NCBI RefSeq assembly: GCF_947488985.1
Contig: NZ_CANLBV010000002.1
Span: 35,564-99,563 of the forward strand
DNA: 64,000 bases
Reading direction: 5' to 3'
Source: an uncultured Vibrio sp.
GTDB taxonomy: Bacteria > Pseudomonadota > Gammaproteobacteria > Enterobacterales > Vibrionaceae
Shown here piece after piece: positions 8,972 through 17,660 of the stretch. The position numbers and the translations under genes are program-made. Each line of letters opens with the position of its first letter. Positions within the stretch are counted from its first letter, which is position 1. The notes under the pieces were generated by a model. The model had not been told where the DNA came from. It made no database searches and saw only the letters and a program-made list of their open reading frames with translations.

Positions 8972-11298
8972 TGCTGAAACAGAAATCATTCCCTCAATCG
9001 GCAGTGTGTACGTCGGTTACCTGTGCCTTGTTAATGACCCATAGTGCTTCTGTTTTTGCAGAGACGTTTTTTGCCGAGGCTGTTCGTGGTGAAACGCTTA
9101 ATGCCGAAACGGGTCGTACTGAGACAATCATTGATTCCTCTTCGGTTCGAGCTGAAAAATCATCTTTCGAAGACACAGAGCACAAAACATCGCAAATGAA
9201 CTTTGGTGGTGTCGGCTTAATGCAAATGCCGACAGGCCGAATGGCACCAGAAGGTGAGTTCAACGTTAGTGCTTCGTTTAACAATGAATACTACTTTTAT
9301 AACGTGAGCCTACAGGTGATGCCTTGGCTTGAAACCACCATTCGTTATACGCAAGTTCAAGATCTTTTTTATAGCGGTGGAGGTAATCAAGACTGCTCTC
9401 AAAACTCATTCAGTGGCTGTACTAAATACACGGATAAAGGCATCGACTTTAAACTGCGTTTAGTTGAAGAAGGTTATTACTTACCGGAAATATCGGTCGG
9501 TGTGCGTGACTTTGGTGGTACGGGTTTATTTGATGGTGAATTTGTTGCGGCCACCAAACGCTTTGGCCCTGTTGATTTTACCTTGGGCATGGCATGGGGA
9601 TACATGGGCACCAGTGGTAACTTCACTAACCCATTGTGTAAAGCCCGTGACAAGTATTGTGAGCGCCCGTCTGATTATAAAGGCAAAGGTGGCAGTGTTG
9701 ACTTTGAACGTTGGTTCAAAGGCGATGCGGCAATCTATGGTGGTTTTGAATACCAAACCCCTTATCAGCCTTTAACTTTGAAGCTTGAATACGATGGCAA
9801 CGATTACTCTCAAGACTTCCCTGTGGTGCGTGGTGGTGTCGACATGACACAACACACGCCATGGAACGTGGGTGTTGTGTACCGTTTCACCGATTGGGGC
9901 TCGGCTAAAGTGAGCTACGAGCGAGGTGATACGCTCACCCTTGGTTTTGATCTCTCTACCAACTTCAATGAAATCTATTCCGTGTGGCGAGATACCGAAA
10001 CCGCAGAGTTGCGCCCGAGTGGTGTCGAAACGGTGGATGATATCGATACGGCAGCCCTTGCAAGCCAACTTGAAACGATTGCTGGCTATGAACAAGCGCA
10101 AATTTTGGTCGACGATAACAGCATTGTAATTAAGGGCACGCAGGTTAAATACCGAGACAGAGGTATCGCCGTTGAACGCGGTGCGACCGTGATCGCGAAT
10201 GCGGTACCGAGTTACATTGATACCTACAAAATCATCGAAAACGATAAATCGATGGAACTCACCGAGACAACGGTCAATGCACAAGCGTTCAAAGCGGCGG
10301 CGAACAACCATTACCTTAACGCTCAAACCAGTGATGCTTCACACACTCATGAATTAGAACGCAAGAGATCCGTTATCTATCATGATGGGCGTGAACGATT
10401 CGATGTATCAATCACACCAAACCTCGCTCAATCGTTCGGTTCGGCTGAGAACTTCTACCTATACAGTCTGGGTTTATACACTAACGCTTCGTTTTGGGCG
10501 TTAAACAATGTTGAACTGTCAGGTTCTCTGTACGTTAACTTAGTTGATAACTACGACAAGTTTAATTATACCGTCCCATCCGATGGCACGGACCAAACGC
10601 CAAGAGTCAGAACCTTGTTCCGCTCTTACGTTGACGATCCGGTTCGCTTAGACCGCTTACAACTGACTTGGTTTGAAGATTACGGCAGTGGTGTCTACAC
10701 CCAAGCTTACGGTGGTTACCTTGAGAGCATGTTTGCGGGGGTGGGGGGCGAAATCCTGTATCGACCATTCAACCAAAATTGGGCGATTGGCGCAGACATA
10801 ACCGCAATAAGCCAGCGCGATCCTGAAAGTTGGTTCGGCACGTTTGATCAAGAGATCCAAGTCAACCCTGATAACAGTAGCCGAACGTACAAAGTGATTG
10901 ATAAGGGCACGACGGGCTTTATTACCGGCTACTACACCCCACGATGGAACTTCTTGAGTGATACCTTGCTTAAAGTGGGCGTCGGTAAATTCCTTGCTGG
11001 TGATATCGGTACCCGTATCGACTTCTCTAAGCAGTTCAAGAGTGGCGTTATTGCTGGTGCGTTTGTCAGCTTAACCGATATGACAACCGAAGAGTACGGT
11101 GAAGGCAGTTATACCAAAGGTTTCTATGTCTCGATTCCGTTTGATCTTGTTACCGTGAAACCAAGCTCAAGCCGCGCAGGCTTTACCTGGTTACCGATCA
11201 CTCGTGACGGCGGACAAGTGCTGAATAAGCAATACAACTTGTTCGATCAAACCGATGCTCGCTCACCTTGGCTCCAAAGGCCGAGTAGCGTTAAGTAA
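8971..11298 (+). CDS. gfcD: YjbH/GfcD-family outer-membrane protein
   Basis: This is a 775-residue exported protein; the signal peptide ends near SASVFAET. Residues 70 onward (MNFGGVGLMQMPTGRMAPEG) are the characteristic YjbH domain start, followed by many alternating beta strands with aromatic ends, consistent with an outer-membrane beta-barrel. The length is slightly above E. coli GfcD/YjbH (about 700). Residues 25-55 include low-complexity Glu/Thr units (ETFFAEAVRGETLNAETGRTET), another possible short repeat. The ATG overlaps the gfcC stop. It probably forms, with Wza, part of the export path of the capsule or exopolysaccharide. Confidence 0.87.
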   Translation: MLKQKSFPQSAVCTSVTCALLMTHSASVFAETFFAEAVRGETLNAETGRTETIIDSSSVRAEKSSFEDTEHKTSQMNFGGVGLMQMPTGRMAPEGEFNVSASFNNEYYFYNVSLQVMPWLETTIRYTQVQDLFYSGGGNQDCSQNSFSGCTKYTDKGIDFKLRLVEEGYYLPEISVGVRDFGGTGLFDGEFVAATKRFGPVDFTLGMAWGYMGTSGNFTNPLCKARDKYCERPSDYKGKGGSVDFERWFKGDAAIYGGFEYQTPYQPLTLKLEYDGNDYSQDFPVVRGGVDMTQHTPWNVGVVYRFTDWGSAKVSYERGDTLTLGFDLSTNFNEIYSVWRDTETAELRPSGVETVDDIDTAALASQLETIAGYEQAQILVDDNSIVIKGTQVKYRDRGIAVERGATVIANAVPSYIDTYKIIENDKSMELTETTVNAQAFKAAANNHYLNAQTSDASHTHELERKRSVIYHDGRERFDVSITPNLAQSFGSAENFYLYSLGLYTNASFWALNNVELSGSLYVNLVDNYDKFNYTVPSDGTDQTPRVRTLFRSYVDDPVRLDRLQLTWFEDYGSGVYTQAYGGYLESMFAGVGGEILYRPFNQNWAIGADITAISQRDPESWFGTFDQEIQVNPDNSSRTYKVIDKGTTGFITGYYTPRWNFLSDTLLKVGVGKFLAGDIGTRIDFSKQFKSGVIAGAFVSLTDMTTEEYGEGSYTKGFYVSIPFDLVTVKPSSSRAGFTWLPITRDGGQVLNKQYNLFDQTDARSPWLQRPSSVK

Positions 11299-11747
11299 GA
11301 GCGGAAAGAGCAGTATCGAGATACGAGTAATCGAATAGCGTGATTCAGAATCTGTGTTGTGTTTCGTTGCTCAGTGGGCTTTAGATTTCAAATAACTCGT
11401 TACTGTTTTTCAAACCTTGTTACTGTTTTTCGAACCTCGTTACTTGCATCTCTCATCTGCTCTTAAACCATTCAACTCGGTTGATAATAAACACAAATCG
11501 TGGATAATGTTTACGGGTTAAAATGACCGGATGCAGGCACAGTTTTGCTGCGTTTGGTATTGACGACGCAGTGTGGTGTCGAATGGTGGTAACTTTTTGA
11601 TTTTTAATGGCAAATGAGAGTTAGATCTTATTATTTGTCCACTTTAGCTCTATTTACAACTGCATAGCTGATAAAATGACTCACTTAACTTCTTTTGGGT
11701 GTCCTTTTGGGTATCACAACACATTCCGTTTTTATAACTTGGTTAAC
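11299..11747. other. 449-base gap between gfcD and wza with repeats
   Basis: The gap holds a TACGAG-type block (11306-11340), a half copy of the palindromic element (CGTGATTCAGAATCTGTG near 11338-11357) and a degenerate tandem array around CTCGTTACTGTTTTTC (about 11393-11450). The last 250 bases are AT-rich and could hold a wza promoter, but I see no clear -35/-10 pair and no ops element. Confidence 0.6.
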
Positions 11748-12881
11748 ATGAAGATCAATAAAAATCGTCTCCTTTTAGCGCTTCTTCCTGCATTGCTTGC
11801 AGGGTGTACGACTCCGGGGTCTCACCTTTCTACTGACAACAAGAATGTGATTCAGCCTTCAGAGGAGCAGCAAGAATCGGATATCTCTGAGGTGGTTAAC
11901 CTTTACCCACTGACAGCGCAAACGGTATTAAACTACCAAAATGGACCGGTCTCGGTTTCCCAAGCTAACCCGACATTAGATGTTGATATTGCAAAATACG
12001 AATATCAAGTGGGTGTCGGCGACATCTTAAATATCACCATTTGGGATCACCCTGAACTGACCATTCCTGCCGGTTCTTACCGAAGCAGTACCGAAGCGGG
12101 TAACTGGGTTCATGCCGACGGCACCATCTTCTATCCGTACATTGGTACCGTTGAAGTGGCAGGCAAAACCGTTCGTGAAATTCGTACGGATATAGCGACA
12201 CGTTTGGCGAAATACATCGAAAGCCCTCAAGTGGATGTTAACATTGCGGCTTTCCGTTCTAAGAAAACCTACATTACCGGTGAGGTTTCAAACCCTGGCC
12301 AGCAAGCGATTACCAATATCCCTTTAACGTTACTCGATGCCGTGAACCGCTCTGGTGGTTTGTCTGAAAATGCCGACTGGCGCAATGTTTCATTAACGCG
12401 TAATGGCGTGGAAGAAAACATCTCGCTTTATGGTTTGATGCAACGTGGTGATTTAACCCAAAACCGCTTGCTGCAAGCCGGTGATATTATTCACGTGCCG
12501 CGTAACGACAACCAAAAAGTCTTCGTGATGGGTGAAGTGAATGACCCACAACTGCTGAAGATAGACCGTGTCGGCATGAGCCTAACCGAAGCACTCAGCA
12601 CTGTTGGTGGCATTAACCAGCTCACTGCTGATGCAACCGGCGTGTTCGTTATTCGCACCTCAGATGACAAATCAGAACGCATGGCCGATATCTACCAATT
12701 GAACATGGAAGATGCGTCTGCGTTAGTGATTGGCACCGAGTTTGATTTGAAACCTTATGATATTGTGTACGTCACCGCCGCACCAATCAGCCGTTGGAAC
12801 CGTGTGATTGGTCAGCTTGTACCAACCATTTCTGGCTTCAATGACCTGACGGAAGGTATGCTACGTGTCCATAACTGGTAA
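11748..12881 (+). CDS. wza: Outer-membrane polysaccharide export lipoprotein (Wza)
   Basis: This 377-residue lipoprotein uses the ATG at 11748, which gives a short signal peptide ending in the lipobox LLAGC. The ATG at 11676 would add 24 residues in front and is less likely. The polysaccharide export domain starts at YQVGVGDILNITIWDHPEL (about 85) and is followed by SLBB domains (KKTYITGEVSNPGQ and KVFVMGEVNDPQLLK). Wza forms the octameric outer-membrane channel for group 1/4 capsules. A terminator-like hairpin separates it from wzb. Confidence 0.94.
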   Translation: MKINKNRLLLALLPALLAGCTTPGSHLSTDNKNVIQPSEEQQESDISEVVNLYPLTAQTVLNYQNGPVSVSQANPTLDVDIAKYEYQVGVGDILNITIWDHPELTIPAGSYRSSTEAGNWVHADGTIFYPYIGTVEVAGKTVREIRTDIATRLAKYIESPQVDVNIAAFRSKKTYITGEVSNPGQQAITNIPLTLLDAVNRSGGLSENADWRNVSLTRNGVEENISLYGLMQRGDLTQNRLLQAGDIIHVPRNDNQKVFVMGEVNDPQLLKIDRVGMSLTEALSTVGGINQLTADATGVFVIRTSDDKSERMADIYQLNMEDASALVIGTEFDLKPYDIVYVTAAPISRWNRVIGQLVPTISGFNDLTEGMLRVHNW

Positions 12882-12901
12882 TCAGTAAAGGTGAATAATC
12901 A

Positions 12902-12937
12902 GGTTGCATGTCATTTGGGCATGCAGCCAGTTTTTTT
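12902..12937 (+). terminator. Intrinsic terminator after wza
   Basis: The stem GGTTGCATG / CATGCAGCC (one G-U pair, 9-base loop) is followed by AG and seven T. It lies between wza and wzb and could lower expression of the phosphatase and kinase relative to the channel. Confidence 0.72.
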
Positions 12938-12962
12938 GTATTTAGAGATGGCTGTATTCAAA

Positions 12963-13050
12963 GGCGACTAGCTATTAAAGGCAGCCAGTAATTAAAGGTT
13001 GTCAGCTATTTAAGACGACTGACTATTCAAAACGGCCACTGATTCAATAG
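12963..13050 (+). repeat. Degenerate ~17-bp tandem array upstream of wzb
   Basis: Five imperfect units can be aligned, for example GGCGACTAGCTATTAAA, GGCAGCCAGTAATTAAA and GGTTGTCAGCTATTTAA. The last unit forms one arm of the hairpin at 13034-13058. Confidence 0.65.
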
Positions 13051-13058
13051 CAGTGGCC
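13034..13058. other. 8-bp hairpin just before wzb
   Basis: GGCCACTG (13034-13041) and CAGTGGCC (13051-13058) pair perfectly around a 9-base loop, ending 20 bases before the wzb ATG. No T-run follows, so it is more likely an mRNA structure than a terminator. Confidence 0.5.
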
Positions 13059-13078
13059 ATTAAATGATAAAGTGTACT

Positions 13079-13519
13079 ATGTTTAATAAAATCTTAGTGG
13101 TATGTGTAGGTAACATCTGCCGTTCTCCAACGGGAGAGCGCGTTCTTCAAAACCTGCTTCCAAACAAAGAAGTGGCTTCGGCTGGGATAGCCGCCGAGAA
13201 AAGCCGTTTAGTTGGCAAGCCAGCCGATGAAACGGCGATTTTAATTGCCGCAGAAAATGGCATTGATGTTGAAAACCATCACGCACAGCAAGTGACGCCA
13301 CTGCTTTGTGCGCAGTATGACCTGATCTTAGTGATGGAGAAGGGCCACATGGAAGCGCTGACTCAAATATCACCCGAAGCACGGGGTAAAACCATGCTGT
13401 TTGGTCAGTGGATAGGTCAAAAAGACATTCCCGATCCACACCGTCAAAGCCGTGAAGCGTTCGAATACGCTTATCAGTTGATCGACGAAGCAGCACAAGC
13501 GTGGGCAAAGAAGCTTTAA
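13079..13519 (+). CDS. wzb: Low-molecular-weight protein-tyrosine phosphatase (Wzb/Etp)
   Basis: This is a 146-residue protein from the ATG at 13079, which places the catalytic loop CVGNICRSP (C-x5-R-S) at the usual N-terminal position. A start at 13064 would add five residues. The general acid aspartate is in DIPDPHRQS. It dephosphorylates the tyrosine-rich tail of Wzc, and this cycle drives capsule polymerisation and export. wzc follows after a repeat-filled spacer. Confidence 0.93.
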   Translation: MFNKILVVCVGNICRSPTGERVLQNLLPNKEVASAGIAAEKSRLVGKPADETAILIAAENGIDVENHHAQQVTPLLCAQYDLILVMEKGHMEALTQISPEARGKTMLFGQWIGQKDIPDPHRQSREAFEYAYQLIDEAAQAWAKKL

Positions 13520-13614
13520 ATACAGCTCAAAGGTAAGACGCGTCTCTTTTCATTTCTTTTTCTTTCATTTCTTTTTCTTTCTTTTCTTTCATGGAAATAG
13601 GCACAGAAATAGCA

Positions 13615-13647
13615 ATAGAAATAGAAATAGAAATAGAAATAGAAATA
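13615..13647 (+). repeat. Hexanucleotide array (ATAGAA)5 between wzb and wzc
   Basis: Five perfect ATAGAA hexamers plus ATA (13615-13647), with further diverged copies on both sides (13594-13614 and 13648-13668). The array ends about 40 bases before the wzc ATG. A pyrimidine-rich stretch of CTTT/CATTT units lies at 13536-13590. Confidence 0.92.
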
Positions 13648-13685
13648 ACAACAGAAATAGCAATAGTTTAGGAATTCGCAATCTG

Positions 13686-15851
13686 ATGACAACACCACCA
13701 TCTCAGCAATCACATACAGACAACTCTGATGAGATAGATTTAGGGAAACTGCTTGGCATCTTATTGGATGCGAAATGGTTAATTATATTCACGACCTTCG
13801 CCTTTGCGGTATTGGGTATCGCGTTTGCGCTGCTTTCAACGCCGATTTACAAAGCCGATGCGCTGATTCAAATTGAACAGAAAGGCTCTGGTGGCATTTC
13901 ATCGATGGTCGGTGATATGGGGGATCTGTTCTCTCAGGAATCATCGACAACAACAGAAGTGGAGATCATCAAATCGCGTATGATCTTGGGCGAAACCGTT
14001 GATAAGTTTAACCTCACGACGGTGACATCACCGAGCTATGTACCGATTGTCGGTAAGGGGTTTGCCCGCTTAACCGGTGACATCAACCACATCGCAGTAA
14101 GCCGTTTTACCTTGCCAAATTATGCGAGCGATTACGGGCACACGATTCAGATTGTCGATGCCGAACAAGGCACTTACCAGCTGGTTCGTGACGATGAGCG
14201 CGTGATCTTGCAAGGCACAGTGGGTGAGCTGGCAACAGCAGACGATTACAGCGTGTTTGTGGCTGGCTTTGAATCCCATAACGGTTTTGAGTTTTCTATT
14301 GCTAAGCAAACTCGATTAGAAGCCATTGAATGGCTGAAATCGTCGTTGTCTCTGTCTGAGCAAGGCAAGCAAACCGGTATTTTGATGCTAAGTTTTGAGG
14401 GCGAAAATAAGCAACAGATCTCTGATATCCTCAATCACATTAGCCAGACCTACTTCTTACAAAACGTAAAGCGTAACTCAGCGGAAGCAGAAAAGAGCCT
14501 AGGGTTCCTAGAAAGCCACCTGCCAGACATTAAGTCGGAATTAACCACCTACGAAGACACGCTGAATAATTTTCGTCAAGAAAATGAATCGATTGACCTA
14601 GGTTTGGAAGCGCAATCGACCCTAAAGGTTATGGTTGAGCTTGAAGCGCAATTGAATGAATTGACCTTTAAAGAGAGCGACATTAGCCAGCGCTTTACGC
14701 CAGATCACCCAGCTTACAAATCGCTGCTTGATAAACGTAAAACGTTACTGGGTGAGAAAGAGCGTTTAAACCAGCAAGTACAGAAGCTACCGAAAACGCA
14801 GCGTGAAGTATTGCGTATGACGCGTGATGTAGAGGTAAACCAACAAATTTACATCCAACTGCTGAATAAAATTCAAGAGTTGAGCATTATCAAAGCGGGC
14901 ACCGTGGGTAACGTTCGTATCCTAGATGACGCTCAAGCGTATGCTCAAGCAGTGAAACCGAAGAAGCCGTTGATTGTGGTGTTAGCCACGTTGCTGGGTG
15001 GCATGCTCAGTGTCGCGTTTGTGTTAGTAAAAGCAGCGTTCCACCGTGGTGTTGAAAGCCCAGATCAAATTGAACAGATTGGCCTGCCTGTTTACGCAGC
15101 GGTACCAAAATCTGATTTGCAGATAGATCTAACTAACCGCTTTAAATCGAAGAAGCAGCAAACCAAGGGAACTCAAGCACTGCTTGCAGAATCGAACCCT
15201 GCGGACCTTTCGATTGAAGCACTGCGTGGCCTGCGTACCAGCTTACACTTCGCGATGCTAGAAGCGAAAAACAACATCTTGATGATCTCTGGCCCTGCGC
15301 CAGGCATTGGTAAATCTTTTATCTCAACCAACTTTGCCGCAGTCGCAGCGAAAACAGGCCAAAAGGTATTGTTGATTGATGCCGATATGCGTAAAGGCTA
15401 CCTACAAAAAAGCTTTGGTGTGAACTGGGATAATGGCCTTTCTGATGTATTAAGCAGCAAGCAAGAATTTGCTCAGTCCGTTAAAGCAACAGCGGTAGAG
15501 AACCTAGACGTTATTACGCGTGGCCAAGTGCCACCGAACCCATCGGAACTGCTGATGCACCCACGCTTTGCAGAGCTTATGGAGTGGGCATCAAAAGAGT
15601 ATGATTTGGTGATTGTTGATACCCCGCCGATACTTGCGGTAACCGACCCAAGCATTGTGGGTGCCTTTGCGGGTACCACACTGATGGTTGCGCGTTTCGG
15701 CCAAAACACCATTAAAGAGATCGATGTGGCTCGTCACCGCTTCGAACAATCGGGCATCGAAGTGAAAGGCGTTATCTTCAACGCCATCGAGAAAAAAGCT
15801 TCAAGCTCATACGGTTACTACAACTACTCGTATTCAAGCGATAAGAAGTAG
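13686..15851 (+). CDS. wzc: Polysaccharide co-polymerase and autokinase (Wzc, BY-kinase)
   Basis: This 721-residue inner-membrane protein has a Wzz-type domain between two membrane helices (about 30-55 and 425-448), with a long periplasmic coiled-coil region between. The cytoplasmic BY-kinase domain contains Walker A GPAPGIGKS (about 536-544), Walker A' VLLIDADMR (about 561) and Walker B LVIVDTPPI (about 641). The C-terminus is a tyrosine cluster (YGYYNYSYSS), the autophosphorylation site removed by Wzb. It controls chain length and couples polymerisation to Wza. The start follows AGGAA at a rather long spacing of 11 bases. Confidence 0.95.
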   Translation: MTTPPSQQSHTDNSDEIDLGKLLGILLDAKWLIIFTTFAFAVLGIAFALLSTPIYKADALIQIEQKGSGGISSMVGDMGDLFSQESSTTTEVEIIKSRMILGETVDKFNLTTVTSPSYVPIVGKGFARLTGDINHIAVSRFTLPNYASDYGHTIQIVDAEQGTYQLVRDDERVILQGTVGELATADDYSVFVAGFESHNGFEFSIAKQTRLEAIEWLKSSLSLSEQGKQTGILMLSFEGENKQQISDILNHISQTYFLQNVKRNSAEAEKSLGFLESHLPDIKSELTTYEDTLNNFRQENESIDLGLEAQSTLKVMVELEAQLNELTFKESDISQRFTPDHPAYKSLLDKRKTLLGEKERLNQQVQKLPKTQREVLRMTRDVEVNQQIYIQLLNKIQELSIIKAGTVGNVRILDDAQAYAQAVKPKKPLIVVLATLLGGMLSVAFVLVKAAFHRGVESPDQIEQIGLPVYAAVPKSDLQIDLTNRFKSKKQQTKGTQALLAESNPADLSIEALRGLRTSLHFAMLEAKNNILMISGPAPGIGKSFISTNFAAVAAKTGQKVLLIDADMRKGYLQKSFGVNWDNGLSDVLSSKQEFAQSVKATAVENLDVITRGQVPPNPSELLMHPRFAELMEWASKEYDLVIVDTPPILAVTDPSIVGAFAGTTLMVARFGQNTIKEIDVARHRFEQSGIEVKGVIFNAIEKKASSSYGYYNYSYSSDKK

Positions 15852-15960
15852 AAGCGGACACGGGACACGGGATGCGAGTGGCGAGTAACGAAAAGCGCGC
15901 TCTTCGCATCCCGTTTACTCGTCACTCGTATCTGTTTTTCAAGCTCTTCGCTCTTCGTTT

Positions 15961-16006
15961 CCGTCATTCCAGAAGTGAGGAACGAGGTATCTGGAATCTG
16001 CTCTTC
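15961..16006 (+). repeat. 46-bp direct repeat, left copy (palindromic element)
   Basis: It is identical over 46 bases to 16476-16521. The core has arms ATTCCAGA and TCTGGAAT around AGTGAGGAACGAGGTA. The two copies flank the holin gene. The DNA between wzc and this copy (15852-15960) is filled with degenerate GGATGCGAGT / ACTCGTATCT units. Confidence 0.95.
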
Positions 16007-16029
16007 AAGCTTTTCGCATCCCGAATCTT

Positions 16030-16365
16030 CTATTTCTTAACCACACCACCCGTTAAATACAAACCAATTGCCGCTAACACCGGATAGCCAAACGCCTCAT
16101 TGGTCATTTCCCCCAACGGCTTCCAATCGTAGCCGTGCATACAACCCAAGATCACCATTACATGCAGTGCCACATAAGGGATGGTGAACAACAACACAAT
16201 GTAGCGTTGGACTAACTTAAAAGGTTCATACGCTTTAAGCAGTGCCAGTTTGTGCTTCGCTTTTTCTTCATCAGTAAAAAACATCGCATCTCCTGTGTTG
16301 GTGAGTGCATCTAACCCTTTGTTAATGGAGGACTGGCTCCCGAATATTCTTCCGAACAATGTCAT
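16030..16365 (-). CDS. Phage-type holin with three membrane segments
   Basis: This 111-residue protein has an amphipathic N-terminus (KGLDALTNTGDAMFFTDEEKAKHK), then hydrophobic segments around 55-75 and 92-108. It matches the holin_3TMs family found in gene-transfer agents and phages. AAGGAG lies 6 bases before the ATG, a strong ribosome site, so the gene looks functional. The amidase gene lies upstream on the same strand (162-base gap), giving a lysis pair. No capsid or tail gene is in the window. The gene is bracketed by two identical 46-bp direct repeats. Confidence 0.75.
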   Translation of the reverse strand: MTLFGRIFGSQSSINKGLDALTNTGDAMFFTDEEKAKHKLALLKAYEPFKLVQRYIVLLFTIPYVALHVMVILGCMHGYDWKPLGEMTNEAFGYPVLAAIGLYLTGGVVKK

Positions 16366-16475
16366 ACTGCTCCTTGGTTTATTGATTGGTTTTGACTGTC
16401 TAACCTTATTTGCCTAACCCCTAGCTATCTAACCTTTAGTTGTCTTCCCTCCTTCGATACTCACCACTCGCGACT

Positions 16476-16521
16476 CCGTCATTCCAGAAGTGAGGAACGA
16501 GGTATCTGGAATCTGCTCTTC
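16476..16521 (+). repeat. 46-bp direct repeat, right copy
   Basis: Second perfect copy of the element at 15961-16006, in the same orientation. It sits between the amidase stop (16528) and the holin start (16365). Confidence 0.95.
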
Positions 16522-16527
16522 CCGCTC

Positions 16528-17205
16528 TTACTCTCTTAACTTCATCACCGGACACGCCTTATTCACGCCCCAATCTTTATGCCCCTTCACATTCTCATCT
16601 GAAATCAAGAACTGCTCTTGCAAGGCGGACACCAAACTAAACAGCGCCTTACGCTGTGCAAGTGTGAAGTTATCTTCTGGTTGCAGATCGGAATTACAGC
16701 CACCGACGATACAAACGCCAATATTGCCCTTGTTGTGCCCTTTCACATGCGCGCCGGTTTGCGACAGCGGCCTGCCAATGGCGACATCCCCATTGCGATG
16801 AATCACAAAGTGGTACCCCACATCGCGCCAGCCTCTCTCTTTATGCCATCGGCGAATCTCGGCGACGCCAATATCTTGGTCCGGCGGCGTGGCGCTGCAA
16901 TGCACCGTAATAAAAGAGTATGGCGGGCAATGAGGTAAGCGGAGTAAAACCGAAACCAGGCTAAAGGAATAGGGCGCGAGCGAAAAACAAGGATCTAACG
17001 ACGGGATAAACGTCAACTTGTCCGCTTGTTGTTTCGGTTTTGCCTGTTGTTGTGAAGAGTGTTGCTCTTCCGTGTCGACCTCCTCTTGCGAGTTAGCTTG
17101 CTCTTCCGTACAAGCCTGTTCTTCCGTATAAGCCTGCTCTGGCAAAGCAGACGCGTCTAATGGTTGCTGTGGAACTCGATCAGTTGCTGGTGGAGTGTTT
17201 GACAA
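16528..17205 (-). CDS. N-acetylmuramoyl-L-alanine amidase (T7-lysozyme/PGRP type)
   Basis: Residues from about 100 on carry a zinc amidase_2 domain. ITVHCSAT holds the first zinc ligand, WHKERGWRDVGYHFVIHRNG the tyrosine and second histidine region, GAHVKGHNKGNIGVCIVGG follows, and KGHKDWGVNKACP holds the third ligand and Cys. It would cleave the amide bond between MurNAc and the stem peptide. Start is a TTG at 17205 with AGAGGA 7 bases ahead, overlapping the upstream gene by 49 bases. The first 70 residues are unlike normal phage amidases: Glu/Gln-rich degenerate repeats (TEEQA units). No signal peptide is present, so access to the wall would need the holin, although the hydrophobic patch at about 85-98 could help. 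Confidence 0.82.
   Translation of the reverse strand: MSNTPPATDRVPQQPLDASALPEQAYTEEQACTEEQANSQEEVDTEEQHSSQQQAKPKQQADKLTFIPSLDPCFSLAPYSFSLVSVLLRLPHCPPYSFITVHCSATPPDQDIGVAEIRRWHKERGWRDVGYHFVIHRNGDVAIGRPLSQTGAHVKGHNKGNIGVCIVGGCNSDLQPEDNFTLAQRKALFSLVSALQEQFLISDENVKGHKDWGVNKACPVMKLRE
17060..17150 (-). repeat. Degenerate 18-bp tandem array in the amidase N-terminus
   Basis: On the plus strand GCTTGCTCTTCCGTACAA and GCCTGTTCTTCCGTATAA are adjacent units with weaker copies on both sides. They encode the TEEQA/TEEQ repeats of the amidase N-terminal extension. Confidence 0.75.
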
Positions 17206-17660
17206 AATAAATCCTCTTGTTGTTGTAACCAGGTGACGAAAAACGTTGATAACGCATCTTTTAAATCAGGGTGTAATGCGATCTGTTGTCGCAAACTCTC
17301 TCCGACGGCTTTTGCATAACCTGAGTGGTAACCGACATAACGTAAATACATCACGCAATAACCCAGTGGCTGACTACGCCGCGCTCGGCTGAGCATCCAG
17401 CAAATATCCTCATAGCTGGGGTCTTCAAAACGAGCACCTTCAAAGCCAGGCGCTTCGAAGGCTGGCTCATCACAAAACAGTGTTTGCTTATCACATACCC
17501 AGGGCTGCTCATCACAAAACAGTGTTTGCTTATCACATAACACTGGTTGCTCATCACATAACCACGGTCGGTGTGATTGATTGAGGGAGCGAGCATGGCA
17601 CTCGATGCTCGCCATACCGGGTTGATACGCTGAAATAAAAAGAGAAACAATCGCCTTCAT
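17157..17660 (-). CDS. Uncharacterised protein with Cys-containing heptad tandem repeat
   Basis: I do not recognise this 167-residue protein. The ATG at 17660 is preceded by AAGGTGA, a good ribosome site. Residues 31-65 are five tandem seven-residue units with the pattern xLCDEQP or xFCDKQT. The C-terminal half (SYEDICWMLSRARR...LGYCVMYLRYVGYHSGYAKA) is non-repetitive and looks like a folded, partly helical domain. It lies first in the operon with amidase and holin and overlaps the amidase start by 49 bases, so it is probably part of the phage-like module. There is no lipobox or clear membrane helix, so a spanin role is unlikely. Confidence 0.6.
   Translation of the reverse strand: MKAIVSLFISAYQPGMASIECHARSLNQSHRPWLCDEQPVLCDKQTLFCDEQPWVCDKQTLFCDEPAFEAPGFEGARFEDPSYEDICWMLSRARRSQPLGYCVMYLRYVGYHSGYAKAVGESLRQQIALHPDLKDALSTFFVTWLQQQEDLFCQTLHQQLIEFHSNH
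17466..17570 (-). repeat. In-frame 21-bp tandem array (5 copies)
   Basis: Units on the plus strand are of the type CTCATCACAAAACAGTGTTTG; units one and three are identical. They encode the xxCDEQx repeats of the 167-residue protein. Confidence 0.92.

Noticed and set aside
9772..10326. 184-codon minus-strand frame inside gfcD
   Set aside because: Shadow of a clear YjbH-family gene in the other strand; no ribosome site or motif.
11540..11580. Operator CTGCGT...ACGCAG upstream of wza
   Set aside because: Six-base arms with a 12-base spacer are expected by chance in 450 bases, and nothing else supports it.
13083..13508. 141-codon minus-strand frame over wzb
   Set aside because: Antisense of a gene with an intact phosphatase motif; no independent support.
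13516..13713. Minus-strand 65-codon frame with a CYFYFYF run
   Set aside because: It is only the ATAGAA array and CTTT tract read in the opposite direction.
17466..17570. CRISPR array
   Set aside because: The 21-bp units are directly adjacent with no spacers and are in frame within a gene. The same applies to the other arrays.
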